Origin: Coturnix japonica
Lineage: Eukaryota; Chordata; Aves; Galliformes; Phasianidae
DNA length: 64,000 bases
NCBI RefSeq assembly: GCF_001577835.2
Contig: NC_029529.1
Location: 8,434,157-8,498,156, forward strand
Direction: 5' to 3'
The notes under the pieces are model-generated. The model searched no databases, was not told the origin of the DNA, and saw only the letters and a list, made by a program, of their open reading frames with translations. Made by a program: the position numbers and the translations under genes. Positions 33,859 to 47,700 of this stretch are shown here, piece after piece. Position 1 is the stretch's first letter. Every line of letters starts with the position of its first letter.

Positions 33859-36324
33859 AAACAAGCAATATATTTTAATGCATTTACTTTTCATTGCTCC
33901 TCTGATTCTTCCGAGATCAGTTATTTTAAGCATTGCCAAGAATGACTTTAAAACACAGCATGGTTTCAGTACGTTCTGATTGGCAATTCTAACTGGATGC
34001 AGAAATGCTGATAATAGAAAATATCTAGGTAAGTGTTTACTGATAGTTTTTACAAACAGTACCACAGTTTGGATAATGCTGATAGTAACAGTCATTTGCT
34101 CTTTTTCCCACATCCTTACGTATTTATTCACTCCAGAATCATTCTATATTTTGAATTTGAAATCCTAATGGATATCTCTCTCCAGGTAATTGTTCTGTAC
34201 GTGCCCCGGAGGACAAACTCCTACTTGTGTGCGTGCTCCTTACAGCACACAGTGCACTGTTATTCTATTGCTAGACTTCAATACCTTTCATCTAGGCTTC
34301 AATTTGTTCTTAGGTCATTTTTATATCACTAGTAAGAAGTATACTGGTGTTTTAAAAAGAAAAATGCTCACCTACATGGCGCAAATGTCTAATGCTTTGA
34401 AGATCTGTTATTTGTTTCCCCTGAGACTGTAAGGAGAAGCGGACACAGTTTGACAAAGTAGAAGAAATGTAGAATTAGAGAACATTAGAGTATGATTGCT
34501 CTGCAGAATTGTATATAGAATGGTTATGGATGCAGTTCACAGAGGAGCATGCAAAAAGCAAAGAATGAATGGCAGTAGCTATAACTAATTATAAACCTTT
34601 CCGTAATTCTGATAAGGTCATGGACCATAACTCTGAGGCTTAGGTCAGTCCTAATATTGTTCACCTTATCGTCCGTCACCCATTGCAATTGTTTCAAGTG
34701 TTTTGCTTAGACATTGAGAGGAAACCATCGTTTAAACTGTTTGGGAGCCTGTGTGAATGTGTGCACTGTGCGTGTGCTGGCACTGAAGGAAGATTATTAT
34801 CCTTTGTGGATGGGGAGTGGCAGTGTAATCACGCTGATGCAATACTGGAAAGTTTTACTCACCATGACAGCATTACAGAGACAATAATATTTTGTGCTCT
34901 TATAGCATCTTTCAAACCACTGCTGTGCTCTTTATCGCATTAGTTTATTAATAAAGCCACAAATAAATAAGCAGAGAAGCAGGGAGGTACCGGCACACAC
35001 TGTACATACAAGGAAACATGTCAGGGAAAAAACCAGAACACCCGAGAGTGATTCATCGATGCATTCTCCTGCTCCTGGATGGCACTTCCTGCTGACAGCA
35101 GGTCTGCTCGACTGCCTTCAGGAAATAGCATGTTAAAATATCTGCGTCAAAAGTAAAAGCCTGCCCTTATGGAGAGTGTTACAGCTCCTGTAGGGGCAAA
35201 AAGCTCCAATTGTAGCCCACAGACACTTGAAATTAGAGATTGGACTGAAGAAACACTGGAACCAATTTTACATGAAGCAAAGGTGAATCCTCATTGGACT
35301 TGGTGGTAACAGTCAGGCCATTCATGATGCAGTATTAGGGATACAGTAACTGGTAGAAGGAATCTCAATTCACAGCACCAGGCACATGAAATTCCCTGCT
35401 GGGCTCTCATTCCATCCATCTGCCTCAGTGTCCTGCCTCTCACTCACTGGTCTCCATTGCTTTCCCACTTTTAAATCAGCACGGGATTTATTCAGGCTGT
35501 TAGGTCAGCACTTAGCACCTCAGATTCACGCCTAATACCTAATACACGCCTGAGACTCTGAAGGCTTCTGCTTAGTGATCTTTACATTCTTTAGTTCTGT
35601 ACCTTTGCTAACAGATCAGTTTTCGTAAACAAGACCATCACTGCAGAGGAGATCATTGCAGCCGGAGAGATATAATGGCATAAAATTCATGTTAGAAAAG
35701 AATATAATCTGCAAATAATAATGCACCATTTTGTACTTGTTCCAGGCAGACATTTTTGGCATGATTAGTTTCCTGAGCCTTGAAAAAAAGCCTGTAACAG
35801 CATGTGATGTGTGCACTGCTCAGATTTAGTACGCAGTCTGCTCTAGAGGAACCAGCGCCAGCAGTAAAAAAGGAACCACAGCCTTAAATGTCAGCATTCG
35901 CTGCAACAGAGAGACAAGATTAAGGGAACAGGGAAATAAAATGCTAATATATAAATCTCTTAATTAATAATGAAGCATTGTAAAATAAATGCATCACATT
36001 AATGTGATGTTAGTGTAGATGACGCAGCTGGTACACACATACAATGGAAACGAGCCCTGTACTTTCCTCAGGTGGCTTCTAACAAATACCTGTTATGTGA
36101 AGAGTTTCAGTTACAGAAACCACATAAGGTTTCGCATTCACTTCTGCCTGCCCTGCTGTTTAGCAAGCGGTAACACACAGTGATTGCTGCAGTGAGGAGC
36201 GTTAAAGGCAGTAATCCCTGCACATGGCTGTGAGTTCTGTGGAATAGAGACACCATTATCCAGTAATTAACAGGGTCTGAGAATTCTCTGTGCTCCTTCA
36301 GTTTTTTTATTGCTCGTAAATAGC

Positions 36325-36846
36325 TCAGTATAAATAAGGGAACGAGGCTTTCTGCCATCCAGGACAAATCGTGAGTGAGCCATTGCTGAAGCACAGATGT
36401 GTAAGATGGAGATTCCCTCCAACTTGTACCTGTCTGGGCATCAAACAGTTCCATAAACGAACCTGTAGATGCAGAGCAAGAGGATAAAGGTTCAGTGCTT
36501 CTAGTTGAAGGGGCCAGGCCTCTGTGAGCAGTTTCCCTGCGGACAGGCGGGTGTTGATGCCACTTCTCAATTGAAAGATGCTTTTTCTGACAAGTTTCCC
36601 CTTTTTCCAAGGGCTGCACATTGCTGCTGCCTGTGACGCTTCCTGTGCAGAGGGACATGGCCCCAAATAGAGCACTGCGTTCAGTGCCTCAATATAACCA
36701 CTAGGAAACTGTCCAGGCTGATGGCGGCACATAAACCACAGCTGGTTTGTCCTCATATCTGATAATCTCATATCACTTGACAGATATGAAACAAAAACCA
36801 GCAGAAAGAAACCGGCATCCAGTTGCATTATCTTTGCGATTTGCAT
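36325..36846 (-). other. Minus-strand ORF with signal-peptide-like start, unrecognised
   Basis: A 173-codon open frame starting 338 bp from the SMIM10-like start codon, in divergent orientation. The second Met begins MQLDAGFFLLVFVSYLSS, which resembles a secretory signal. The remainder shows no domain I know. A second minus-strand frame (36107-36658) overlaps it, and a good acceptor with a GTACAAG donor encloses a 33-nt exon-like piece near 36433-36465. Coding status is uncertain: it could be chance ORFs in a divergent non-coding transcript. Confidence 0.2.
36839..36846. promoter_or_regulatory. Octamer (POU) motif
   Basis: Plus-strand ATTTGCAT, the exact octamer bound by OCT1-type POU factors. 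It overlaps the first codons of the divergent minus-strand ORF, so it may be incidental. A TTTAAATAAA-like A/T box lies about 50 bp away on the CpG-island side. Confidence 0.4.
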
Positions 36847-36899
36847 TTCTTTGTTGTTAAGCTCAACGTTATTCCATCACACGCGGTGTTTATTTAAAC

Positions 36900-38857
<1,958 letters not shown>

Positions 38858-38937
38858 TTTGTCACTTGTGCTTCTTGCCCTATTTGGAGTCAATTGTGTT
38901 CTTCTTCAAGCTCGTTCTGCTGTGAAACAGCAAAGCT

Positions 38938-39747
38938 ATGCTCATCTTCTATAGGAATATGAAGAAAGAATATTTAAACCTGGAAAGAGTATGTGATGGT
39001 GGCGGAGATCAGCACAAGGCAGCAGCTCACCTGGCACACATACATTCCATACTGAACAACTCTCAAAATCATAGTAGCAGTTTACAAAAGGAATCATTTT
39101 ATTGTAACATCAGGAATTGTTCTCTCTTTAGGGTTATACCTCCGCCTTACGTTGGCTCAGAAATGCCTTTGAGTTCGAGTGAATCAGCAGGGAGAAACTC
39201 AAATGTAGCAGCTGTGTGGAAAGATTCATTGTGTCTTTGTTTTTCTTCCGGGAAAGACGGGCTGGATGGGGTTTCTCACTGCGTTAATAGCATTGCAGTA
39301 ATGGGCTGGCTGGAGAAAGCTTGTAGTTTTGCTGGAGACTTCGGCTCGTGCTGCCCAGGAGACAACGCTGTATATTTTGCTCACATGTGGCTGGGGAAGT
39401 TGCGGTGTAATCAAGAACTGCAGTTCCTGGATATAGAAGTGAGCAGCATCGTAGGGAATGAATTGCAGCTTGCACTTCCTGGAGAGCCGGAGTTGGGTGG
39501 ACTTCCTGATCCCTGTTCTGTTCCAGTTGCATCACTGAATGGTTTTACAATGGGACTCTTAAACAACTGTGTTTTTCCTTATTACTTAAACCTTGTTACT
39601 TCAGAGCAAACTCTTGGATATAAGAAAATGCTTTCAGATGTACTGTATGTGACTGACAGTTTTCACATCATACAGCTAGGAATGTCTGTGCTAGCTTTTG
39701 CACTAGCAGGTCTCTGGTATGAAGTAGCGAAGGTAAAAGTGTACTAA
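38938..39747 (+). CDS. FAM220A: FAM220A-like protein (STAT3-interacting SIPAR family), 269 aa, single exon
   Basis: An uninterrupted 269-codon ORF in the same exon as the SMIM10-like stop, starting 80 nt after it. Human FAM220A, about 259 aa and also coded in a single exon, is described as binding nuclear STAT3 and promoting its dephosphorylation. Evidence for the match: gene order and orientation between RAC1 and CYTH3, similar length, and a resemblance near the C terminus (SEQTLGYKKML against human FKKML, then a D.xxI.LG motif and a hydrophobic stretch ILQLGMSVLAFALAG-like). The first two thirds is Ser/Cys-rich with no domain I can name. An in-frame TGA lies shortly upstream, so the frame cannot extend. 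The ATG at 38938 has G at -3; a second Met is at 38959. Similarity is weak and recalled, so the family call rests mainly on synteny. Confidence 0.68.
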   Translation: MLIFYRNMKKEYLNLERVCDGGGDQHKAAAHLAHIHSILNNSQNHSSSLQKESFYCNIRNCSLFRVIPPPYVGSEMPLSSSESAGRNSNVAAVWKDSLCLCFSSGKDGLDGVSHCVNSIAVMGWLEKACSFAGDFGSCCPGDNAVYFAHMWLGKLRCNQELQFLDIEVSSIVGNELQLALPGEPELGGLPDPCSVPVASLNGFTMGLLNNCVFPYYLNLVTSEQTLGYKKMLSDVLYVTDSFHIIQLGMSVLAFALAGLWYEVAKVKVY

Positions 39748-42700
39748 AGTTTTAATAATGTTGATTTTAAACGTTAATAGGAACTTAATTGAGAGACAGA
39801 GGGGAGGTTACGGTTCAGGTTTTAGTGATAAGTAAGTAGCTAATGTAAAAATTGCATTTGTGTAGCTGCTAGTAAAACTGGCAGTTGGGAATAATAGGGG
39901 CTTTTTTTTAGTACAGAATATCTGTCTTTGAGTGGAAAGAACTTCTTAATCTCAGAACTTTTAACACCAGAGCAGAACTGGGTTTGACTGTTTAACACAG
40001 ATCTTTTGTTTTCTTAAAGTTTTGTATTTGCTGAGTACTCTGGCTACTGTTTACAACCATTTCCAATGAAGCTACTGCTTATAGAACTGAATTCCCAGCG
40101 TGAAACCAACTCTAAAGTATCAGTCCTTAAAACACTTTGAATAGGAAAGCCATTGGGGTGATGGTTTTTAGGGCGCAGCTCTCTGCACTGGTCCTTTTCA
40201 AGGCTGTTACTGCTCCAATTTGTACAGGAATCTGTTCGCCCCATTGGGCTACAATAGGCACTATAAATAATTTCTAACAGAAATTCCTTGAAACAGCAAT
40301 TGTTATCACTGAAGCATAAGTAATCATTTCTGGGCCTGTTGACTTTGGCACAGACTTCTGATAACAGGATTTAGCGAAGAATGGAGAAAGCATGTTGGAA
40401 TCGATACAGCTGCTTCTGAATAAGAAATTGTAACATGTGTTCCCATGGGCACGTCAGTGGAGAAACTCATTGTGCAGAAGGTCAGAGATTGAACTTTGTG
40501 CCCAATGTTTTCAGTGCAGGGAGTTTTGTTAGAGGTAGGCTCAGTGTGCTCTGTGGACTTGCCTGAAAAGGGAGGTGCTGATGTGGTGGGTTAGCACGTG
40601 TCTTCTGCTAACTCCTCCATCACTCTGAGTCACAAGTAGGAATTTAATGGGCACAAAACTCACGCCAGTGGCTGACAGGCTAAGTGTCACTTTTGCTATC
40701 TAACTTACTTCACTTCAGATGTGGCATTTGGTTTGAACTGTATTCATCCAAAAAGCCAGGGGTGTTTCTAATTATTGTTTTTAAACACACCAGCACAGAA
40801 AAGTCCTTGACTATGAAGGTGAGATGCTGGGTAGCAGTGTGACAGGGAGACGTGCTGGACTAACTTTACTGAAGGTCAACTACGCTAATTGCTGTGTTGG
40901 ACAGTGTGCTGTGTTTTTATTATCCCAAGTGGCTGATTATTTCTTCTGGATGTCAGAAGAATTAAAAAGCCATTCGCTTGGATTTAGAAAATAACATTTT
41001 CCCTTTATTTTTAATATATTCCCATTTAACAGTTAAATTCTGGAATTTTGGCTCTGACTCCCAGTCTCAAAATTACCAGAAGCTTTAAGGTGACAATGGA
41101 TCATGTACTGTAAGTAAATGTATTGACAACAATAGTTTCCTTCTAGTCGAACAGCTCATTCTATTCTCTCCCATCTCCACTACTGCAGCTTTTCACCCTT
41201 GCAGTGGTAGCTCTACAAGTGTTTATGAATCAAGATTGCTTATGTAAATCTGGATCTGAAACCCCAAAACATAAGGCACAAAGACACTTTCCCCCAGGAG
41301 CCTGTAGCTTATTTAAGTGATGGTGTTAACACTTATCTGTGTGCAAATTAACCCTAAAAACAGCTGGCAGAGCTGTGGGTAAAAGGATGAAGATGGGGAG
41401 TGGAGCTGGAGTCTGTTAAAGCTGGCTTGGCTGCTTTACAAAATAAGAATTGTGTAACTGCAACTTGGTTGCTCTCAGCAGCTGTATGGGTACAGAAACA
41501 CCCTCTTCCTGCGTGGTGGGCTTTCCTGATTGCTTCTGTAAAGCTGAACTCAGACACAGTCCACAACTGATTGCTTGAACTTCCTATTTAGAGAATCCGC
41601 AGCCTGGAAGATTCCCTTCCCTGCTGTGCATCGTTTGGGAGCTATGTATTTTTGGGAACCAGAGTTACGTAGCGCAGAAGTTTCTTAGTGTTGTAATGTT
41701 AATAGGCAAGAGGAATAGCTAAAAGCATAACATTAGGAATCCAGTTTCTAACTTGTCTGCTGTTAATGATCATTTTAAAAAAGGAAAAAGGAAAAAAAAA
41801 ATAAAGGAAAAATGAGGGAAGCCACTGGTATGTTAAATGTGTGCACAGTGGAGTGCCAAGGGCTGTCTCATCACTGATAAGCCTATGCAGGAGGGAATAC
41901 TGATCCCATGTATCACAGTCCAGGCAATATAGTCCTGTTTGAAGCAGAACTTGTACTGAGTGGCCTTTAATTCCTTGTTACCGGATCACTTTAAACACAG
42001 ATACAATGCAGTTAAGTGATATGATGGGTTTTTGTGTATTATATGTATATTGAACATAAAATTTATAGAATGCCTTGTGGATTTCATTCAGTTTTAAGAT
42101 AGGTTGTAGTACATATTCTTGGTTTTTATTGCTTAAGGCCTAAAAGGTAGCTTTCTAACTCCAAACATTCCTTCTGAAATTGAAATAAAAGATACTTGTC
42201 AAGCTAAAATCTCACATACTATACTGCACTTTAAGCTTGGGAAGGCCATAAATGGAAAGCACTATTCTTGCACTAATAGAACTGTTCCAGTGGTGGAGAC
42301 AATGCTCAAATGGGTGTCTTTTCTTTTTTTCCTTCTCTAGGGAAGAATAGTAAGCCAAAATGACAGCTGTCCTTTGCGACTGTATTTAAATAAAACACAA
42401 CGTGTGGTTTAGGCCGCTGTTCTCCCTACGGATGTTTTGATATTAACTCATCTCAGAAGGTGGAAAACATCTCAGCTAAGAATCAGGTTTGCATGGAGTT
42501 TTGTGGCCTCAAAAAGTCACACGTGAAACTGAGTTGCATGTGGTGGTAGAGTTGTTTTGGGATGATCACAGTAGAGAAAAATAAGTTTTAAAAGGGGCAG
42601 GGGATCTTTAAACTGAACCAGGAGATGCCTTTTTACTTCCAGTTCTCACGCCTTGCTGTTCTGTTGCTGCTGAAAAGGAGTATTTCTGCTGAACAACTCT

Positions 42701-43804
42701 GGTTGTTTAGAAGTTCACTGATCAGTGTCTAGATCCCTCCTGTACTACATAGCAAAGAGCTCCTTCTGCCATCAGAAGACAAGGAAATATTAAGTATGTA
42801 GATAATTGCCCAATACGTTCCCACAAACATACGCTTAATGGAAGTTGGCAATATGGTGTACTGCTTAAAAACAGAGAATACACTTTAAAATGTGTGTGCA
42901 CAAACTCTGCATGTGGGTAAAAAACCATATAATCACAGTGTGGTGTTGGAATGCTTATGTAAACTATTATTTACTTTTCTGGCATTACAATGCAAAATGA
43001 AGTAGAGGTGGTGTTGTAATTCTCAGTGTGGTAACAGTGCAATCTTAGGAATCATTTGTGTGCATCATCTTGCACCATGAGGCAGTTTTAACTGTAGGCA
43101 GCTTTCAGCCTTTTGCTTTTTCAGTGTTATCGTTTGGTGTTGGTTTTTTGAGACGCAAAGACTGCACTTTCTTAAGCTTTGCCAAAGTTTGCCTTTTTTT
43201 CTCCCTGTTTCCCCCCCTTATGTGTGTATGTGTACACATATGCTAAAAGTAGATGTTCTTTCAGTTTCTGGAGGCAGTCTGTCCCTACTTGCCCAACGTT
43301 TCAGCTTATTGCCACGTTTCTTGTTTGCTTTTTTAATTACGGCCTGGTCCTACCTGTAGCTGCCTTCTCCTCCCTTCCCATAAACTTTACCATAAGCGTA
43401 TGCTGAAATTCTCTTCCTCTTCAGAAACGCTGCCCTGTAATTTATTATGAATAACAAACTGACAGAAACCAGAGATTTAAGTATCCACAGGGTGACTTGG
43501 CTGTGACCAGTGGTGTATCTGGCAGAGCAGCAGGGAGTCTTTTTCCCTTCAAAGCAAGATGTATTACCTCTGTCACACGAAAACTTCAGCTGCAGTGTAG
43601 GGCTCATCAAATACATTGTGGCTGATGTTTAAGAAAGCAATGATTGCAGCTGCAAGGCTGATTTTTTCATTTCTGATCAACTCAGATACTGAATACGAGG
43701 ACACAGGTAAACCATCTGCTGACACTTGTTGGGTGAATAAATAATGCGGCAGTGTTAGAATGATGCTGTCCTCCTTTACTACTTCATTGTTAATGGTGAA
43801 ATCA

Positions 43805-43825
43805 AATAATAATAATAATAATAAT
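43805..43825. repeat. (AAT)7 microsatellite
   Basis: Seven uninterrupted AAT units in the presumed 3'UTR or spacer downstream of FAM220A. Confidence 0.95.
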
Positions 43826-44701
43826 GGCCAAAGGGACTTCTGTGTAGAACATCTGCCTTGACATGACTCTGGATACTTCTGTGATCTCAGTCTGCTTTGA
43901 ACATCTTCCTGCTCTATGGAAGATCCACCTAGTTAGAATGTGATGCCCCAAAATGGTTAAAAATCAGGAACAACATTCTTTGGTCTTCTGGTTGTGGTCA
44001 GTTTCACCCATCAAATACACAGATACCTGAGTGTAGGCAGTTCTCGCTCCCAAATGTCGGTATATCAATGTGTAGCGCCTCATTCATTGGTGGATGAGTG
44101 TTCTGGGAACCTTCTTGGAAATGGGTTGTGCTCCCGCTGCCTGACACTCACTGTAACTGCTGACACCGTCATACATCCTGCAAACTGTGATGCTACCCGT
44201 GCAAAGCAATTTCAGTCTATTGTTTTTGGCCTAATGTTTTCAGTGTGGGAGATAGAGAAGGTTGGCACAAACCATTTTTATGTGTGTTCCAGAGAAAAAC
44301 TGTTTACAACTTTGTATGTATTTCAGAAATCTAACACTTTATTACTTCTGAGTTTCCACAGTAAGCTTGAAATCTGTTGTCCTACTGCAATAAGTGCAGG
44401 CATTTGGTTGTTAACGTGCTGTCTAAGCTTCCAGAAGCTGGTTGTGATGCTGCTGACTTACACCACAGGAGGGAGTTGAACATCTTTCCAATATTTCCAG
44501 CTATGGCATTGTTTTGATCTCAGTACAGTGCATTTCAGTTTATAAATATGCTGAATGTGACTGGTCTTATGGATTGTCACCGCAAATAGTTGGATGTACA
44601 GAATTAATACACGGCGGTATTATGGTATAATACACTGTAAATGTTTACATTTGAACTCTTGAGTACCGATTGTGGGTTTTATCGAGCTATTTAAAAACAG
44701 A

Positions 44702-44707
44702 AATAAA
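44702..44707 (+). terminator. FAM220A: Candidate distal poly(A) signal of the FAM220A unit
   Basis: Canonical AATAAA followed by TGTCTTATT and an A-run. It would give a terminal exon of about 5.9 kb from 38837. The AATAAA at 42389-42394 is an alternative. Confidence 0.4.
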
Positions 44708-44725
44708 TGTCTTATTAAAAAAAGG

Positions 44726-47700
44726 ATCTTTTGTCTGTACTCAACAAAAGAACCAACTGTGCTGCTGCTCATCCCAGTGTTGCAGTCTGTGTATCATAGA
44801 GATGTACATGTAACTTAAACGTTCCTATTTCCGACTACATAGAGGGATAGAGGGTATTTTTGTTTTGTTTTACAGATACAATTTGAGAGATGTGTGCTCA
44901 TCATTTGGCAGATGTATTAAAATCCTTTGGGGGAACACAGGTGTGTTTATGCTCGGCTTTGGATGTCTGCTAGCTGAGCTCCAGGTTAATTATACCCAGT
45001 GCTTTTTACCCTTCTTCTCTTTGACGTGCCTTAATGAACCAATCAGATTGAATTTAATTCCAAAGTATTTCCTGAGTTAGCCAGCCTAGTCTTGCACCAC
45101 AGTTTAATTTCGGAAGAGGAAAGAAAAATGTCCTAAATGAATAGAAAAGATGTCATTTTCTTTATAAGAATATTTTTGAAAAGTAGATGGAACGCTTTGC
45201 CTTCCATTTAAAAGAATAGAGAATGTGTAGGGTTCTTGTTAACAAGTACTACTGCATGCTTGTAAAAGCACGCTGTAAATATCATGAGCCTTAGGAAGTG
45301 CCGTCTGTTTGCTTTCTATGCCCAAAACCTCTTTATTTATCTTTATCCTCACAGTTCAAAGGAAGTTATAAAAACGTTTCAGAATTCTTTACAGTATTGT
45401 GCATTGTTAAAAGTACCCCGGGGGCACAGGACCAAAGCCAACACAAAAGTCCAACTCCTCTCTTGCTCACTGAAGAACAGGCCAGCAGCAATGACAAAGC
45501 AGGATGTTTCTAATACATTTTTTAGGCTGGGTGGAGCTGGAGCCTGGAGCCCTTAATCACTTAAGCTTGAAGTTATTCACAAATGACCCTTCAGAGTTCA
45601 GTGTTCCTGTCTGGCCTCTTGCAATAAGGCATATTTTTTACAGCAGAGATTCCTAAATAGCTTTTCAGATCTTAAGCCTTGCATTCCAAGTGCTGCGCGC
45701 TGACTGCAAGCATGCAGGACTGATTCCAGAGGTAGAAATAATCAGGACGTTTCCAGTTTCTGGCCTTTGCTCCCCTTCTACGGTATAAAGGTACTGAAGT
45801 ACCAATCCGAGATAAAGGAGAGCACCTTTCTAAGTGCTTGTTTGTACACCTCCTGCTATCTGTTGTTTTAGGCTGCATCTTCTGTTTGCTGTGTCTCTCA
45901 GTGAGAACATCTGTACAGACTGCAGCATGTTTGTTGGTCCTCCGCTTTGATTTCAGGTAAGTGTTCCCTACAGTCTGTTGCTTAACATACTACCTGTCTG
46001 GTCTGCGTTGTCACTATGAAACGTGATTTCCAGAGCTCTTCTTCACTTTCCCTTCTGGTTTAAAATAATTAGTTTGCAGTTGATAACATAATTTCTATTC
46101 AGCTAAACTATTTAGTTTCTAAATTACTGTTTGTGGGGGGGTTTTTAAGTGTCAGTTGAGCAGGTCTCTGTGCTACTTGCTCAACTTACAGACAGTTCTG
46201 AAGTCTTTTCCTAATATCCATGAGGCCCCGTAGCTGCTCCTGAATGAACTATTCAGCAGCTTCTCTCACACAGGAAGTGTGTTTTTCTGAGGGCTGCTAT
46301 TGAAACAGCATTGTCCAAACCTTCAACTGTACTTTGTGTGTTGTTATCACTGCTATAGTTAGCACAAAATAATGCATTTATCAATTAAAACACATCTGGT
46401 AAACTTTTGTTACTCATCTATGCTTGCCAAATCCAGCAGCTGATCTGCCTGGGAAGGAACTGCATTTCTACCTCCCAGCAGACGCTCCAGCCATGACAGT
46501 CAATGAGATTTGTAAGAGGACTCTTGTAACACACAAACATGAGAGACAAAGCTTAAACTCGGAGCAGGGACAGACCTCACAAGTGCTGTGAACACGTTAT
46601 TGGTTTAATTTTCTTACGTCATTTTGCCATAAGTGTAGGATGAGGAGTGAATTTACTGCATGAGACGATGCGGTTCCAAGCTGATTTGCCTTTATGGAAG
46701 GATCTCTGTCAAACAGCTCAGGGTCCATGGTGGGGTGGGCTTAAGTAGAATCAGAAGGAATTAAAGAGTTGTGTTTTATATCAGTTTTGTGGGAAAAGGA
46801 AATAACACCTTGACTACTTTTGCACTTGGAGTTGTTCTTTCTGCTATCTTCGCAGTCCTATGTACACTTTGTGACAATGCAAACTAAAAGATGAAGTAGT
46901 CCATCAAACACACGAGGAAAGCGAGGGGGTGAGCTTTTTGGTTGTTTGTTTTGCATTTTGGAAAGTGTTATTGCTAAGAAACAAAATCTGATAACTGGAT
47001 TTATCTGTTTAAGTAACTTAGGTTGGTTTAGTAGGACAAATCACAGCTTCAATCCCATAATCCAATCACACAGGATCAGTACCCATGTCTAGCCTTGTTG
47101 ACCTAATCAGAGCTCTGTAAGCATGGGGAACTCCCTACATGAACCGAACTGTAAGGTCAGGACTTGTGTTCTATGGGGATGTCCTCAAACATGAGCTAGA
47201 TGAATAGCCCAGGCCTACTAACAGCAGCGTCAACGTGTACATTCCCTGCTGCTCAAATGCAGACCATACGATGTTCCTGAATTACTTTAAAATCACTGTA
47301 TTTTCCAAATATCGTGCTCCTCGCAAATAAACACAAATGGAATAAGCATGTTACTTTGAAAATGTCAGCATTTAGTAGCTGAGAACTGCATTGAATTCAG
47401 AACGCTGTGCATGGCCATGTCTCTGTCCAAAACCAGGCTGAAAACAAGGCAGGACATCTGTGCTGGCTTTGCAGGCTCACTTGAGAGTCTTTATCTCATT
47501 ATACAACCAAGATGCCTCTAATTCTGTGATCTAGAGATAAAAGACTTTTTGTTAGCATAAAATATGGCACTGTAGTTTTTTTGTCTGCATGTATATTGCA
47601 ATACATATTTTCATATATCCATGCATGAATAGTTTTGCTTTTCCAGCTCAAGTGTAGATTCCTGCTTGAGCTCATAAGTGCTTTCCATAAGAGATAAAAT

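Larger units (their letters stand above)
32481..36890. other. Intergenic region between RAC1 and the SMIM10-like/FAM220A unit
   Basis: About 4.4 kb with no recognised gene. It holds a minus-strand exon-like ORF with a membrane segment (33634-33860) and a minus-strand ORF with a signal-peptide-like start (36846 leftwards), both described as candidates. No CR1 or other repeat was recognised. Confidence 0.6.
39748..44725 (+). other. FAM220A: Downstream part of the terminal exon / 3'UTR of the SMIM10-like/FAM220A unit (end uncertain)
   Basis: About 5 kb without a recognisable coding gene. Poly(A) candidates are AATAAA near 42389-42394 and 44702-44707; the latter is followed by a T/G-rich stretch and closes the region well. 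A 161-codon ORF at 43994-44479 has no family signature. Which signal is used cannot be decided here, so part of this stretch may be intergenic. Confidence 0.45.

Noticed and set aside
43994-44479. A 161-codon ORF downstream of FAM220A
   Set aside because: Lies in the presumed 3'UTR, has no recognisable motif, and a chance ORF of this length is not surprising in 5 kb.
44865-44939. An exon-like stretch with a T-rich acceptor (ttgttttgttttacag) and a CACAG-GTGTG donor-like end
   Set aside because: The reading frame gives no recognisable protein and no partner exons were found. T-rich tracts ending in CAG are common by chance.
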